IMG/VR virus record: IMGVR_UViG_3300023179_000334
Span: 1 to 32,013 of that record
DNA length: 32,013 bases
DNA from: a virus
Direction: 5' to 3' (one strand)
Part shown: piece after piece, positions 6,085-15,242 of the stretch
How positions within the stretch are numbered: the first letter of the stretch is position 1
Layout: every line of letters starts with the position of its first letter
Made by a program: the position numbers and the translations under genes
The notes under the pieces: generated by a model
The model's input: the letters and a program-made list of their open reading frames with translations, nothing else
Told to the model about the DNA's origin: nothing
The model's database searches: none

Positions 6085-8675
6085 TGGTTCAGTTTGTCTA
6101 TTCTTCAGAAGCCACTGATGATTATGAGATAAAGTTACAGGAGCAGGCTGCCCGTGATCGAGCAGCCAATGCTGCCAAGACATTGGCCGATTCGGCTCTG
6201 GCCAATTCTGGCTTAAGACTGACTCCCCAACAGATTGAGCGTGCAGTAGCAACAACGGTTCAATCGGCTGCTGGTCGTGTCACTGGCAGTGCCAATAATA
6301 GAGCACTTGCCGGTAAAACTGGACCCAGTGAGGACACCAAAGAATCTAGAACTGACTCACAAAAAATTGTCAAACGCAGTCTAGTTGAGTCTCCGGACAG
6401 TCCATTGCCCAATCCATTGGACTCATACGTAAACTATACCTATAATCTAAGTTTACACGCAGTACCTATTAATAAATACAACCGTATTGTCAACGACAAC
6501 TATGACTATACCACTGCAGACAATACTGTGTTGATTGCCGGTGGCGGTAGGAATAATGATGCATTTAGTCGGCATCCTAGATTCTCTAACACTGATTTTT
6601 ATTTTGATAGTTTCAAAATGCGAACTGTCATTGGTATGAATGCACAGACCCGGGGCAGCAATGTTATAGAAATAGAGTTTGTGATTATAGAACCAATTGG
6701 CATGACTTTTCTAGAGCGTATGATCGATGTAGCTGCTGGTTATAAGGTATTCAGCTGGGATCAATTGCCATTGGTGCTACAAATTGATTTTTTTGCCAAT
6801 GCAGACGCGAGTGATAATATGTATAAAACTGGTCTTATCGACGATCAAACCAAACGTATTGTTATCAAATTGATTAGTTGTAAGATCAAGGTCGACGCTC
6901 GTGGCACCTCTTATGTAATCACCGCAGTTCCAGTTAGTCAAACAGCTTTTATGCAGAATACGGCCACTACCCCGGCAATTTTTGAAGTTTTATCTACTAC
7001 CGTTGGTGAGTTTTTTGATAGTCAAAGGTCGGCTGAGGAAGTTACTCTGGCAGCTTTAGGCGAAGATCGTCGTGTTTCATCGGCGGGTGCCGGTGAATTT
7101 GGTCATGAAAAAAAGAAGTATTTTCGTGTAGGTAGTTATACAGCCGCTATTAATCAATACCAAAAAAGGCTAGAAGAAGCCGATTTGCAAGACTATGCCG
7201 ACACCTATGTTTTTAAATTAGATGATCAAATAGCCAAAAGCAAGATTATTTTTAACGAAAAAACCAACAGTGTTAACAGTGTGCCTATGACTAATACCAA
7301 CAGTCCCAGTGTCAATGTAAACATCAATCAAGAATTAGTGAGAATAAACGCTGGCACTACACTGCTAGATGTAATAAATCAGGTACTGCGTAACAGTCAA
7401 TACTTTGCCGATATTATTCAACAAAAACCGGAACTGAAAAATGCCAATCCAATTGGACTTTTTAAGGTAGTTCCGGTTATTGAATTCGACGAAGGCAAAT
7501 GGGATTTTAAACGTATGCAGTTTGCACGACGAATCATCATCTATATCAAGTCTTACGATTATCATAACACCAAATTTCGATATGCTAATCAAAGTTTACC
7601 TGAACGTTGGCACAAAGAATATAATTATTTGTATACCGGAAAAAATCAACAGATTTTGGATCTTAGTATAGATTTTAATTCTATGTTTTATGTGGCAATG
7701 ACTGAGCGCCCAACTAAGTTTGCCAGAAGTATTGTACAAAATCAAGAAGAAACCAATCAAGATCAAAAAGATCAAACAGACCAATCGTACGATCGAGCCA
7801 ATTCGATACAGTATGTTCGTGAACAGCCTAAGGTTACCAATGCTGAGGTGTTGAGCATTCAGGGATCTGCCGACGATAGTAGATCAGTACGCAGTAATGA
7901 TTTTTATAAAAGTGTATTCGGCAGTGCCACTGGTGATATGATTAATATCAAGATGCGTATTGCTGGTGATCCTCATATGATCAAACAAGATGAAGTATTT
8001 TTTACACCCAATGACTCGCAGGCAAATCAAGTACTAAACCGGTATAACAGTATTAACATGGATGTTACTGAAATTTATTGTTATTTAAGATTTGTGGTGC
8101 CTGAAGACTATGACAGTGATGGTATGATAAATTTTGGCGTTGATCGAAATTTTAATACTTTCAATGGTATCTATAGAATAATGAATGTAGAAAATAATTT
8201 TAGTCGCGGCGAATTTACACAAGAATTACAGCTGATCAAGTTGTTTGGACAGACGGACGATAAATCAAGATCGGCTGCGAAACCAAACAGAAATCGTGAA
8301 AAACCCGAATCTGCTGTCACTGTTGCTGCTGGCACTAGCAGCCAATCCAGTGGTCAGAATCGCGGTACAGTTGCAGCACAAAGGTTGTCCGCACAGGCAG
8401 AGTCTGTCTTTCAAGAATGGAATTCTGGGGTTAGTTCTCCAACGGGTAGACTCAAAAAAGGAGCAAGTGCATTACCTGGTTATGCATCTACACAAACCCA
8501 ATCTACTCAAACGCAGACTACATCGGCCAATGAAACCCCTGACAACAAAACACAAGTAGAGCCTCCATCGCCAGCAGACCGGGTAAAAGGCCGGGTGCCG
8601 CCCGGTCTGCGTTCGATTACGAATAAATCAGTAGTAAGTGATGCACCTACAGTATTTGGCAGCAGAAGAAGATAA
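6084..8675 (+). CDS. Large baseplate hub protein, probably gp27-like
   Basis: The 863-residue protein lies directly before the spike gene, where a hub protein is expected. Residues 1-75 are Ala/Gln/Arg-rich and helical. Residues about 110-290 contain strands such as FDSFKMRTVIGMNAQ and VIEIEFVIIEPIGMTF, resembling hub/tube domains. Residues about 430-550 contain TLLDVINQVLRNSQYF and YNYLYTGKNQQILDLSIDFN, which look like the gp27/gpD hub pattern. The last 150 residues (from about 730) are low complexity, rich in Gln, Ser, Thr and Arg. T4 gp27 is much shorter (391 residues), so this is an enlarged form or a different hub protein. The hub trimer would seat the spike and connect to the tube. The stop is 3 bp before the spike ATG; AGAAGAAGA just upstream acts as that gene's ribosome site. 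Confidence 0.5.
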   Translation: MVQFVYSSEATDDYEIKLQEQAARDRAANAAKTLADSALANSGLRLTPQQIERAVATTVQSAAGRVTGSANNRALAGKTGPSEDTKESRTDSQKIVKRSLVESPDSPLPNPLDSYVNYTYNLSLHAVPINKYNRIVNDNYDYTTADNTVLIAGGGRNNDAFSRHPRFSNTDFYFDSFKMRTVIGMNAQTRGSNVIEIEFVIIEPIGMTFLERMIDVAAGYKVFSWDQLPLVLQIDFFANADASDNMYKTGLIDDQTKRIVIKLISCKIKVDARGTSYVITAVPVSQTAFMQNTATTPAIFEVLSTTVGEFFDSQRSAEEVTLAALGEDRRVSSAGAGEFGHEKKKYFRVGSYTAAINQYQKRLEEADLQDYADTYVFKLDDQIAKSKIIFNEKTNSVNSVPMTNTNSPSVNVNINQELVRINAGTTLLDVINQVLRNSQYFADIIQQKPELKNANPIGLFKVVPVIEFDEGKWDFKRMQFARRIIIYIKSYDYHNTKFRYANQSLPERWHKEYNYLYTGKNQQILDLSIDFNSMFYVAMTERPTKFARSIVQNQEETNQDQKDQTDQSYDRANSIQYVREQPKVTNAEVLSIQGSADDSRSVRSNDFYKSVFGSATGDMINIKMRIAGDPHMIKQDEVFFTPNDSQANQVLNRYNSINMDVTEIYCYLRFVVPEDYDSDGMINFGVDRNFNTFNGIYRIMNVENNFSRGEFTQELQLIKLFGQTDDKSRSAAKPNRNREKPESAVTVAAGTSSQSSGQNRGTVAAQRLSAQAESVFQEWNSGVSSPTGRLKKGASALPGYASTQTQSTQTQTTSANETPDNKTQVEPPSPADRVKGRVPPGLRSITNKSVVSDAPTVFGSRRR
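8574..8610. repeat. Perfect 10-bp inverted repeat near the 3' end of the hub gene
   Basis: GCAGACCGGG (8574-8583) and CCCGGTCTGC (8601-8610) are exact reverse complements separated by 17 bases. The G+C-rich hairpin lies in the low-complexity tail of the hub protein, 69 bp before the spike start codon. No T-run follows, so it is not an ordinary intrinsic terminator. It could affect mRNA processing or spike translation, or may only reflect codon choice. Confidence 0.6.
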
Positions 8676-8678
8676 ACA

Positions 8679-10946
8679 ATGGCAATTGATCATAGAATAG
8701 GTAAAAAGGTTGATCCCAATCTAGTAAGGGAAAACGCAGCCGGTGTAAGATTTGATAGCGGTCCATTTATTGGTCTAGTTAAAAATAATCTTGATCCCAC
8801 ACGTTCGGGTCGTCTACAGGTATGGATACCCGATCTTGGTGCCGGTGATGAATCTAATCCGGTCAATTGGCGTACAGTAAGTTATGCTAGTCCGTTTTTT
8901 GGTAGTACTGTACAGGGTTCATCTAATGCCACTGGACCACGGGAAAACAGTTTTGACCGTGTGCGGCATACCTATGGTATGTGGTTTACGGTACCCGATC
9001 TAGAAAACTTTGTGCTATGCACATTTGTTGCCGGTGACCCCAATCGCGGATTCTGGTTTGCCTGTGTACCCAATCAACTGGGACATCATATGGTACCAGC
9101 AGTATCTAGTTCGCGTAATATTGATTCCAGCACAATCAAAGATGCCAAACTTCGCCGCATAGTCAAGCCTAATTCAGTATTACCAGTAGCGGAGTTTAAC
9201 GAATTCAATGCGCCTGATTTTTCGCAGTTTGTACAGGCACCTAAGCCCATACACGAATATCAGGCCAATAGATTAGTCACACAAGGATTAGATAGAATTA
9301 ATCTCACTGGCAGTCGCGGTATAATTTTTTCTAGTAGCCAACGTGAAACTCCCAGTGGGGTATTTGGAGTAAGTACCCCGGGTCGTACAGTTGCCAAACA
9401 AGAAGACCGAGTGCAGACACGTGCCGGTGGGCATAGTCTAGTCATGGACGATGGTGATCTTGCTGGTATTAACAATCTTGTACGTTTGCGTACGGCGGCC
9501 GGTCATCAAATTCTAATGGATGACTCTGAACGTATATTATATATCAGCAATAGCGAAGGCAGTTGCTGGATAGAAATGACCGGCAGTGGCCATGTCAATG
9601 TCTATGGTGCTGCCAGTATTAATCTCAGAGCTGGTCGAGATCTAAATCTTCATGCCGACGGAGATGTCAATATCAATGCCGGTGGTAGTATGAATCTAAG
9701 CAGTAAACAGTCAACCACTGTAAACAGCAGTGGTACACTAAACTTGACCAGTACAGGACAGACCTCATTGTACGGCGGTATAATCAAGATAGGCAGTGAT
9801 GGTCGTCTAGACTTGTATACACCAGCTGCCGGAAGTTTTACTGCCACACAGTCACTGATGTTTACTGGCAAGCCAATTGGTCTTAATTCCGGGCCTGGGC
9901 CCACTGTGTCGCGTCCCAAACCCAGTCCTATATATAATATTGCCGATACAAGAATAGACGGCAACGGTCAGTGGCAAGTACAACACAATGTTATCAAGAG
10001 TGTTAGCAAGATTGTACCAACTCACGAGCCTTGGCCTCGTACCGAAGGAGTAGCCAGTTCGGCCAGTGGTGGAAGTTCTAGTATAGCAGAAACCGGAACC
10101 GGAACTGGAACTGGAACTGGATCGGCCGCTGAATCAGCGGCCGGCAATCTCAACATTTCCAGCTCATCGGGATCCAGCATACTAGCATCGGGCAGTGCAG
10201 CCGGTGCTAGTATTACTGCCGGCTCTCCGCCCACAGCTAACATTGCTGTTATTGACTGCGGTGCTACCTTACAGTCACAGTCAGGAACAGTACGCGACAG
10301 CTCTGGTAATCCTATACTGACCGGCAGTGCAGCCAATTTAGATCCCGGGCCCAAGGCTGCAGTTGCACAGAATGTCTCTAACCCGGTTCCAGTCAACTAC
10401 CTGAAACGCGACGATGCTCCAAATCCGCCGGGCGGTATTGGTCCCTTGACACAGATTCATGTCAAGGGCATTATGACACAGTTGGGCTACAGCGAAAGTA
10501 CCTTTCAGTATACCAGAGTTAATCAATTGGGCTATGCTGGCAAGTATCAATTTGGTGCTTCGGCTCTGGTAGACACCTTATATATTAAACTTGCTGCTAC
10601 CAATGTCTACAGAGGTAATCGGGCCATGAATTATCCCACAAGCTGGACCGGGCGCAATGGAGTCAACAGTCAGTCTGACTGGTTAAATAATAAACAGGCA
10701 CAGGAATCTGCCATGTACGAATTATTGACAAAAAGTTACGGATTTTTAAGTGCCAATGGCGGTATCAAGAATGGCGACGATCTGTGTACAGTGGCTGGGA
10801 TGCTATGTGTGTCGCACCTATTGGGTCCTACCGGGTCTATAAATTGGCGTAAAACTGCACAAGGAGCTGATGCCAATGGAACATCAGGTATAGTCTATTT
10901 TAATCGGGGCAGATATGTCATTGATGTACTGGTCCGGGGCGGATAA
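8679..10946 (+). CDS. 5: Central spike/baseplate hub gp5-like protein with C-terminal muralytic domain
   Basis: The 755-residue protein has a gp5-type OB fold near the N-terminus (residues about 25-130, with FIGLVKNNLDPTRSGRLQVW and WRTVSYASPF). A repetitive beta-prism follows at about 250-395 (for example HVNVYG, INLRAG, LNLHADG, VNINAGG), as in gp5/VgrG spikes. Next comes a Ser/Gly/Thr/Ala linker (about 440-570), then a C-terminal domain from about 575 with GYSESTFQYTRVNQLG and GKYQFGASAL. The last resembles lysozyme/transglycosylase-type peptidoglycan hydrolases found in phage hubs; Glu606 is the likely catalytic acid. In T4 the lysozyme sits between OB fold and beta-helix, so the order differs here. 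The spike would pierce the outer membrane and the enzyme would open the cell wall. The ATG at 8679 follows AGAAGAAGA. Confidence 0.8.
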   Translation: MAIDHRIGKKVDPNLVRENAAGVRFDSGPFIGLVKNNLDPTRSGRLQVWIPDLGAGDESNPVNWRTVSYASPFFGSTVQGSSNATGPRENSFDRVRHTYGMWFTVPDLENFVLCTFVAGDPNRGFWFACVPNQLGHHMVPAVSSSRNIDSSTIKDAKLRRIVKPNSVLPVAEFNEFNAPDFSQFVQAPKPIHEYQANRLVTQGLDRINLTGSRGIIFSSSQRETPSGVFGVSTPGRTVAKQEDRVQTRAGGHSLVMDDGDLAGINNLVRLRTAAGHQILMDDSERILYISNSEGSCWIEMTGSGHVNVYGAASINLRAGRDLNLHADGDVNINAGGSMNLSSKQSTTVNSSGTLNLTSTGQTSLYGGIIKIGSDGRLDLYTPAAGSFTATQSLMFTGKPIGLNSGPGPTVSRPKPSPIYNIADTRIDGNGQWQVQHNVIKSVSKIVPTHEPWPRTEGVASSASGGSSSIAETGTGTGTGTGSAAESAAGNLNISSSSGSSILASGSAAGASITAGSPPTANIAVIDCGATLQSQSGTVRDSSGNPILTGSAANLDPGPKAAVAQNVSNPVPVNYLKRDDAPNPPGGIGPLTQIHVKGIMTQLGYSESTFQYTRVNQLGYAGKYQFGASALVDTLYIKLAATNVYRGNRAMNYPTSWTGRNGVNSQSDWLNNKQAQESAMYELLTKSYGFLSANGGIKNGDDLCTVAGMLCVSHLLGPTGSINWRKTAQGADANGTSGIVYFNRGRYVIDVLVRGG
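10092..10121 (+). repeat. Hexanucleotide repeat in the spike linker
   Basis: Five tandem 6-bp units, two ACCGGA then three ACTGGA, encode a Gly-Thr repeat in the linker between spike and muralytic domain. Such repeats can change length by slippage in whole codons, so linker length may vary between isolates. Confidence 0.85.
10123..10143. repeat. 21-bp near-perfect palindrome in the spike linker
   Basis: CGGCCGCTGA and TCAGCGGCCG flank a single central A, so each 10-base arm is the exact reverse complement of the other. It immediately follows the hexanucleotide repeat and encodes Ala/Glu/Ser residues of the linker. No regulatory role is evident from position alone. Confidence 0.8.
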
Positions 10947-10950
10947 CAGG

Positions 10951-10958
10951 CTTAAATA
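10951..10958 (+). promoter_or_regulatory. Possible late promoter variant (CTTAAATA) before gp25
   Basis: CTTAAATA followed by TTA lies in the 17-bp gap before gp25. It shares TAAATATTA with the site at 28306. Only 5 bases separate it from the ATG, so a transcript would be nearly leaderless, and ACAGG upstream could instead be the ribosome site of a longer mRNA. Weak evidence. Confidence 0.3.
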
Positions 10959-10963
10959 TTAAC

Positions 10964-11338
10964 ATGGCCACATATCTGGGTTTTAGCACCTACAATCGAC
11001 TACGACGTTTTAAACTGACTGATTTTGAATTGGTCAGACAGGATCTGTTTAATCATTTTCAAATACGCAAAGGCGAAAAGTTGATGAATCCCGACTTTGG
11101 TACTATAATTTGGAATGTGATCTATGAACCATTTACCGAAGCACTGCGTGATATGATTGTCGATGATGTCAAAAGAGTAGTCGGCTATGATCCAAGACTT
11201 GCTGTAGAAAACATTATTATTACCGAATTTACCAATGGTATATTCCTTGAGTTAGAATTACGTTACCTGCTAACCAATGAAACCAGTACTCTAAGTTTAC
11301 AGTTTGATAGAGACAGCAGTCTGTTGTCGTCAAGATAA
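10964..11338 (+). CDS. 25: Baseplate wedge protein gp25
   Basis: The 124-residue protein matches the gp25/W-like family in length (T4: 132) and in its core: LFNHFQIRKGEKLMNPDFG, then IIWNVIYEPFTEALRDMI, then a VENIIITEF strand. The family has a lysozyme-like fold without lytic activity and is part of the conserved wedge core, binding gp6 and gp53 near the sheath start. It sits between the spike and gp6 genes, the usual gp25-gp6 order of T4-like and other contractile tails. A gap of 46 bp with a late promoter separates it from gp6. The identity is clear by motif and by context. Confidence 0.9.
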   Translation: MATYLGFSTYNRLRRFKLTDFELVRQDLFNHFQIRKGEKLMNPDFGTIIWNVIYEPFTEALRDMIVDDVKRVVGYDPRLAVENIIITEFTNGIFLELELRYLLTNETSTLSLQFDRDSSLLSSR

Positions 11339-11358
11339 AATACCCATATAATGATGTC

Positions 11359-11366
11359 AATAAATA
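11359..11366 (+). promoter_or_regulatory. Late promoter (AATAAATA) before gp6
   Basis: AATAAATA, followed by CTAGA exactly as at 4895, lies 18 bases before the gp6 ATG at 11385. The 13-base identity between two intergenic sites in front of structural genes is the best sequence support for the phage's late motif. Confidence 0.65.
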
Positions 11367-11384
11367 CTAGAACCGGGTATATAA

Positions 11385-14300
11385 ATGGCCATTACTAATC
11401 GTCAAACTGGATTATTAGCAGCAGAAAATTGGAAACGTGTCTATCAGACTTTTAAGGAAGCTGATTTTACTGCCTATGATTTCGAAACATTGCGTAAGAG
11501 CATGATCGATTATATCAAGCAGACCTACCCTGAAGACTATAACGATTTTACAGAAAGCTCAGAGTTTATTGCTCTAATAGATCTGATTGCCTTCTTGGGA
11601 CAAAGTTTGGCCTTTAGAGCTGACCTCAATGCAAGAGAAAATTTTCTAGACACTGCGGAACGCAGAGATAGTATTCTAAAGCTGGCCAGGCTAGTCAGCT
11701 ATAATCCCAAGCGCCATATACCTGCCATGGGTTATTTGAAGATCGACAGTGTCAGTACCAGCGAGACACTGTCGGACAGCGACGGCATTGATATTACCAA
11801 TGTTGTGATCAATTGGGATGATAGCAGTGATGAAAATTGGTTAGAGCGTTTTACACTCATAATCAATGCCGCCCTGGTTAGCAATCAGGCAGTGGGACGT
11901 CCGGGCAGTTCTAAAAAAATCAACAATATCAGAACTGATGAATACAGTATCAATACTCTCAGCAGTCTTGTGCCGGTGTTTAGATTTGAAAGCACAGTGG
12001 AAGGCCAAAAGGTTTCGTTTGAAGCTGTTAGTGCCACCACTAGTAATCAAGATTATGTATACGAAGCAGCTCCCAACACACAGCGGGTATTTAATATACT
12101 CTATCGCAACAACGGTGCAGGCAATGACAGCACCAATACCGGATTTTTTGTCTATTTCAAACAAGGCGAACTAAATGTTTTAAATTTAAACATACCTGAA
12201 GCCGTGCCCAATAAGGTATTGGACGTAGATATCGACGGCATCAATAATACCGATGTCTGGTTATACACTGTAGATAGTCTAGGCACTGCTACAGATCTCT
12301 GGACTCAGGTACCCAGTGCAGCTACTGTCAATATCGTATATAATAAACAAAATCAGCGTAATCTATATCAGGTCAATTCAAAGGCCAATGATCAAATTAG
12401 TCTGGTGTTTGGAGATGGCACATTTGCTAATATTCCACAGGGCAGCTATAGACTCTATTATAGAACAGGCAATGGCCTAACCTACAAGATAACACCAGAT
12501 GAAATTCGCGGTATACCCATTGCGATTGACTATCTAAGTCGTAGTGGGCGTGTGGAAACCATAACTATCCGTGCCAGTCTAAAATATACGGTAGCCACGG
12601 CCAATGCCAGAGAAACATTAGATGACATCAAACAGCGTGCGCCACAGCAGTACTATACACAGAATCGTATGGTCACTGGCGAGGATTACAACATACTACC
12701 CTATACTAGTTTTAGTAACATAGTGAAAGTTCAGGCAGTTAATCGCACCAGTTCGGGTATCAGCAGATATCTTGACATAATAGACGGCACAGGTAGATAC
12801 TCCAGTACAGATATCTTTGCAGATGATGGTGTGCTCTATCGTGAAAATTTTCTAAAGACATTTACTTTTAGATTTGATAACTATAACGACATACAAAAAT
12901 TAATTTCAGGACAGCTAAGAGACATACTTACCAGTCCTGAAACACTGCACTACTATTATGAAACTGTGCCAGGGCAGGCACCAATTGACACAGGCATTCC
13001 GCCTACTGATATTTTTGCCAATAGATTCTATGTAATCAAGTTGGCCGGAACCACAGACTTTACCAGATTTGGCAGTAACAACAATCTTGAAGGAACTTCG
13101 TTTGTGGCCAATGTCAGCGGACGACTGATAAAAAACTATACAGTAATCAATTCGGCCACATCCAGCTATAGGTTCAGTGGTGCGGCATCTGGCAACAACC
13201 CTGATATCACTTTGTACGAAGGCGATCGACTTAATTTTAATGTCAATACCCTGGGCAGTCCATTTTGGATCAAAACTCTGCCCGGAACTGGTAGTACCAA
13301 TTATATCGTCGCCGGTAATATCAGTAACAATGGAATCAGCTCAGGCACAGTCAGCTGGGATACACTAGGAGTTGAGCCAGGAATCTACTATTATTCAAGT
13401 GAAAATTATGCTGCACAAAGTGGCAATATCATAATACAATCACAGGGCACTGGTCAGGTAAGAACCTTATTCAGATGGGTGCTGGGACAGTCTGGTGACA
13501 GCTCAGCCAATGGATATTTTATCTACAACTTTAATCCCAGTGCCATTGGCACAGCAGTTAACACTAGAAATCGCTATCTCAGACCCGGGGCATTGGTGTT
13601 GTTTGTGGCGCCTACCGGATCGTATTTTGACAGCAATAATAATCTTGTGTCTGGCACTCCTACCAGACAGAATGAAAGCACATTTCTATATGCCAGTATT
13701 GTTCATGTCAGCGGTGATGGTACCAATAACGGACAGGGATTGTATTCAGATGGTAGTGGACCGGTTGTGCTCAATACTCGTGTGCCCACCGGCGCTCTTG
13801 TTAACGTAATTATTCCTCACTTTGTCAACAGCTTCAATGGTGATTTTGCTGGATTGATCATTGATTACATTTTGGGGTATCGTAGTTTTATGCTCCACTA
13901 CGATATCAACTTACTGCGCTGGCGTATTAAAAATTACAGTGTGTCAGATACTGATTATTTTATTAGTTTTGTTTATAATATAAACAATCAAAACTACACT
14001 GTATCCTATAGAGGTATCAACTATCTATTCCACAGCCCTAGACGTGTTAATTTTTATGTGGATGAGCGCCAACACATATATGATTTGGAAAACAATCGTG
14101 TGGTTGAAGATACCATTCGTATTTTACGTAACAACAGTATGGCCGACACAGTGTCTCTAACTCAGGTAGGAACTGCCACTCAGTATCTGTACAATGTTCC
14201 GTTACAACAGGACTATACCTGGAAAATCTATAAGAGCAAAATTGACAACGACGGTTATACAGATACCAGCACTGTATATCTGACCTATAGCGATACCAAC

Positions 14301-15239
14301 AACGACGGTGTGCCGGATAATCCTGCTCTGTTTGCCTCTATTGTAGCACCGGCCACTGCTATTAAAACAAAATTAGTATTTTTCCGTGAAGTACAAGATG
14401 CTGATAGATTCAAGCGTCTAGAACTGGTTGACAACGCCACTGTGGTGACCACATTTAATACCATGGCCCAGGCCAATCAAAATCTATCAGGATTTCTCAA
14501 TGGGCAGTTGTTTTTCTTGACCAGTGACCTAGTTTTTAAACAACTATCTATTTCTGGTACCACACGCAGTCTGGTCTCTCCCCAGCAGACCTATAAATTC
14601 TTTTTAGGTCGACAGGGACTTAATTATCAATATGTACACAATAGTCCCTATACCAATAGAATAGATCCCAGTATCAGCAACATTATTGATCTATATGTAC
14701 TGACCGCAGACTATAATTTGGCCTATCGTCAATGGATACAAGATACCTCAGGTAGACTGACTGAGCCTCGAAAATTAACCAGCACAGAATTGGCCAATGC
14801 CTACAGCTCATTGAACAACAGCAAGGTGTTGACTGATACACTAATTTTTAATTCAGCCAAGTTCAAGCCTCTATTTGGTAACAAAGCTGTTGAATCTCTG
14901 CAGGCTACCTTTAAAATAGTCAAGAATGCCAATCTCAATCTTAGTGACAATGATATCAAAAGCAGTGTTATTGCTGCCATTAACGAGTATTTTTCCAGTG
15001 ATAATTGGGATTTTGGAGAAACTTTTTATTTTAGCGAGCTCAGTGCCTATTTGCATAAGGCACTTAGTCCAGATATAGCCAGTATCATACTAGTGGCCAA
15101 AGATACACAGGTGGGATTTGGTGCACTCTATCAGGTCAATGCTGAACCACATGAATTGATAATTAGTGCTGCCACTGTGCAAGATGTAGAAATAATCAGC
15201 AGTGTTACTGCTGTGCAACTAAATCAAATTCGGATATAA
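11385..15239 (+). CDS. 6: Baseplate wedge protein gp6, enlarged by inserted modules
   Basis: The N-terminal 130 residues (TYPEDYNDFTESSEFIALID, LAFRADLNARENFLDTAERR, LARLVSYNPKRH) and the C-terminal region (about 1160-1284, including LSDNDIKSSVIAAINEYF and FYFSELSAYLHKAL) are characteristic of T4 gp6 and the related P2 gpJ family. gp6 dimers form the inner ring of the baseplate and drive its conformational change. T4 gp6 has 660 residues and this one 1284. The extra length lies in the middle: a GTTDFTRFGSNNN-type module at about 555-580, a cupredoxin-like sandwich at about 592-687, and further beta-rich sequence to about 1130. The ATG at 11385 has a late promoter upstream but only a weak ribosome site (CCGGG). 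The stop is 3 bp before the giant gene. Confidence 0.88.
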   Translation: MAITNRQTGLLAAENWKRVYQTFKEADFTAYDFETLRKSMIDYIKQTYPEDYNDFTESSEFIALIDLIAFLGQSLAFRADLNARENFLDTAERRDSILKLARLVSYNPKRHIPAMGYLKIDSVSTSETLSDSDGIDITNVVINWDDSSDENWLERFTLIINAALVSNQAVGRPGSSKKINNIRTDEYSINTLSSLVPVFRFESTVEGQKVSFEAVSATTSNQDYVYEAAPNTQRVFNILYRNNGAGNDSTNTGFFVYFKQGELNVLNLNIPEAVPNKVLDVDIDGINNTDVWLYTVDSLGTATDLWTQVPSAATVNIVYNKQNQRNLYQVNSKANDQISLVFGDGTFANIPQGSYRLYYRTGNGLTYKITPDEIRGIPIAIDYLSRSGRVETITIRASLKYTVATANARETLDDIKQRAPQQYYTQNRMVTGEDYNILPYTSFSNIVKVQAVNRTSSGISRYLDIIDGTGRYSSTDIFADDGVLYRENFLKTFTFRFDNYNDIQKLISGQLRDILTSPETLHYYYETVPGQAPIDTGIPPTDIFANRFYVIKLAGTTDFTRFGSNNNLEGTSFVANVSGRLIKNYTVINSATSSYRFSGAASGNNPDITLYEGDRLNFNVNTLGSPFWIKTLPGTGSTNYIVAGNISNNGISSGTVSWDTLGVEPGIYYYSSENYAAQSGNIIIQSQGTGQVRTLFRWVLGQSGDSSANGYFIYNFNPSAIGTAVNTRNRYLRPGALVLFVAPTGSYFDSNNNLVSGTPTRQNESTFLYASIVHVSGDGTNNGQGLYSDGSGPVVLNTRVPTGALVNVIIPHFVNSFNGDFAGLIIDYILGYRSFMLHYDINLLRWRIKNYSVSDTDYFISFVYNINNQNYTVSYRGINYLFHSPRRVNFYVDERQHIYDLENNRVVEDTIRILRNNSMADTVSLTQVGTATQYLYNVPLQQDYTWKIYKSKIDNDGYTDTSTVYLTYSDTNNDGVPDNPALFASIVAPATAIKTKLVFFREVQDADRFKRLELVDNATVVTTFNTMAQANQNLSGFLNGQLFFLTSDLVFKQLSISGTTRSLVSPQQTYKFFLGRQGLNYQYVHNSPYTNRIDPSISNIIDLYVLTADYNLAYRQWIQDTSGRLTEPRKLTSTELANAYSSLNNSKVLTDTLIFNSAKFKPLFGNKAVESLQATFKIVKNANLNLSDNDIKSSVIAAINEYFSSDNWDFGETFYFSELSAYLHKALSPDIASIILVAKDTQVGFGALYQVNAEPHELIISAATVQDVEIISSVTAVQLNQIRI
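13160..13445 (+). other. Cupredoxin-like module inside gp6 (copper ligands missing)
   Basis: Residues about 592-687 show NPDITLYEGDRLNFNV, then SPFWIKTLPGTG, then NISNNGISSGTVSW and a PGIYYYSSENYAAQSG ending. This is the strand order of the plastocyanin-like modules common in marine phage structural proteins (NPxITV..G..L.F.V, HPFWIKT, GVTNNG, LYYQCxxHxxM). The His, Cys, His and Met ligand positions read Ser, Ser, Asn/Tyr and Gln here, so copper binding is unlikely. Confidence 0.6.
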
Positions 15240-15242
15240 TGA

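Noticed and set aside
6471-6478. AATAAATA followed by CAACC inside the hub gene, resembling a late promoter.
   Set aside because: It lies deep in a coding region, no gene starts nearby, and it lacks the CTAGA extension shared by the 4895 and 11359 sites.
9650-10396. Minus-strand open frames opposite the spike gene.
   Set aside because: They lie wholly within the well-supported spike frame, have biased Pro/Val/Leu composition and no start signals.
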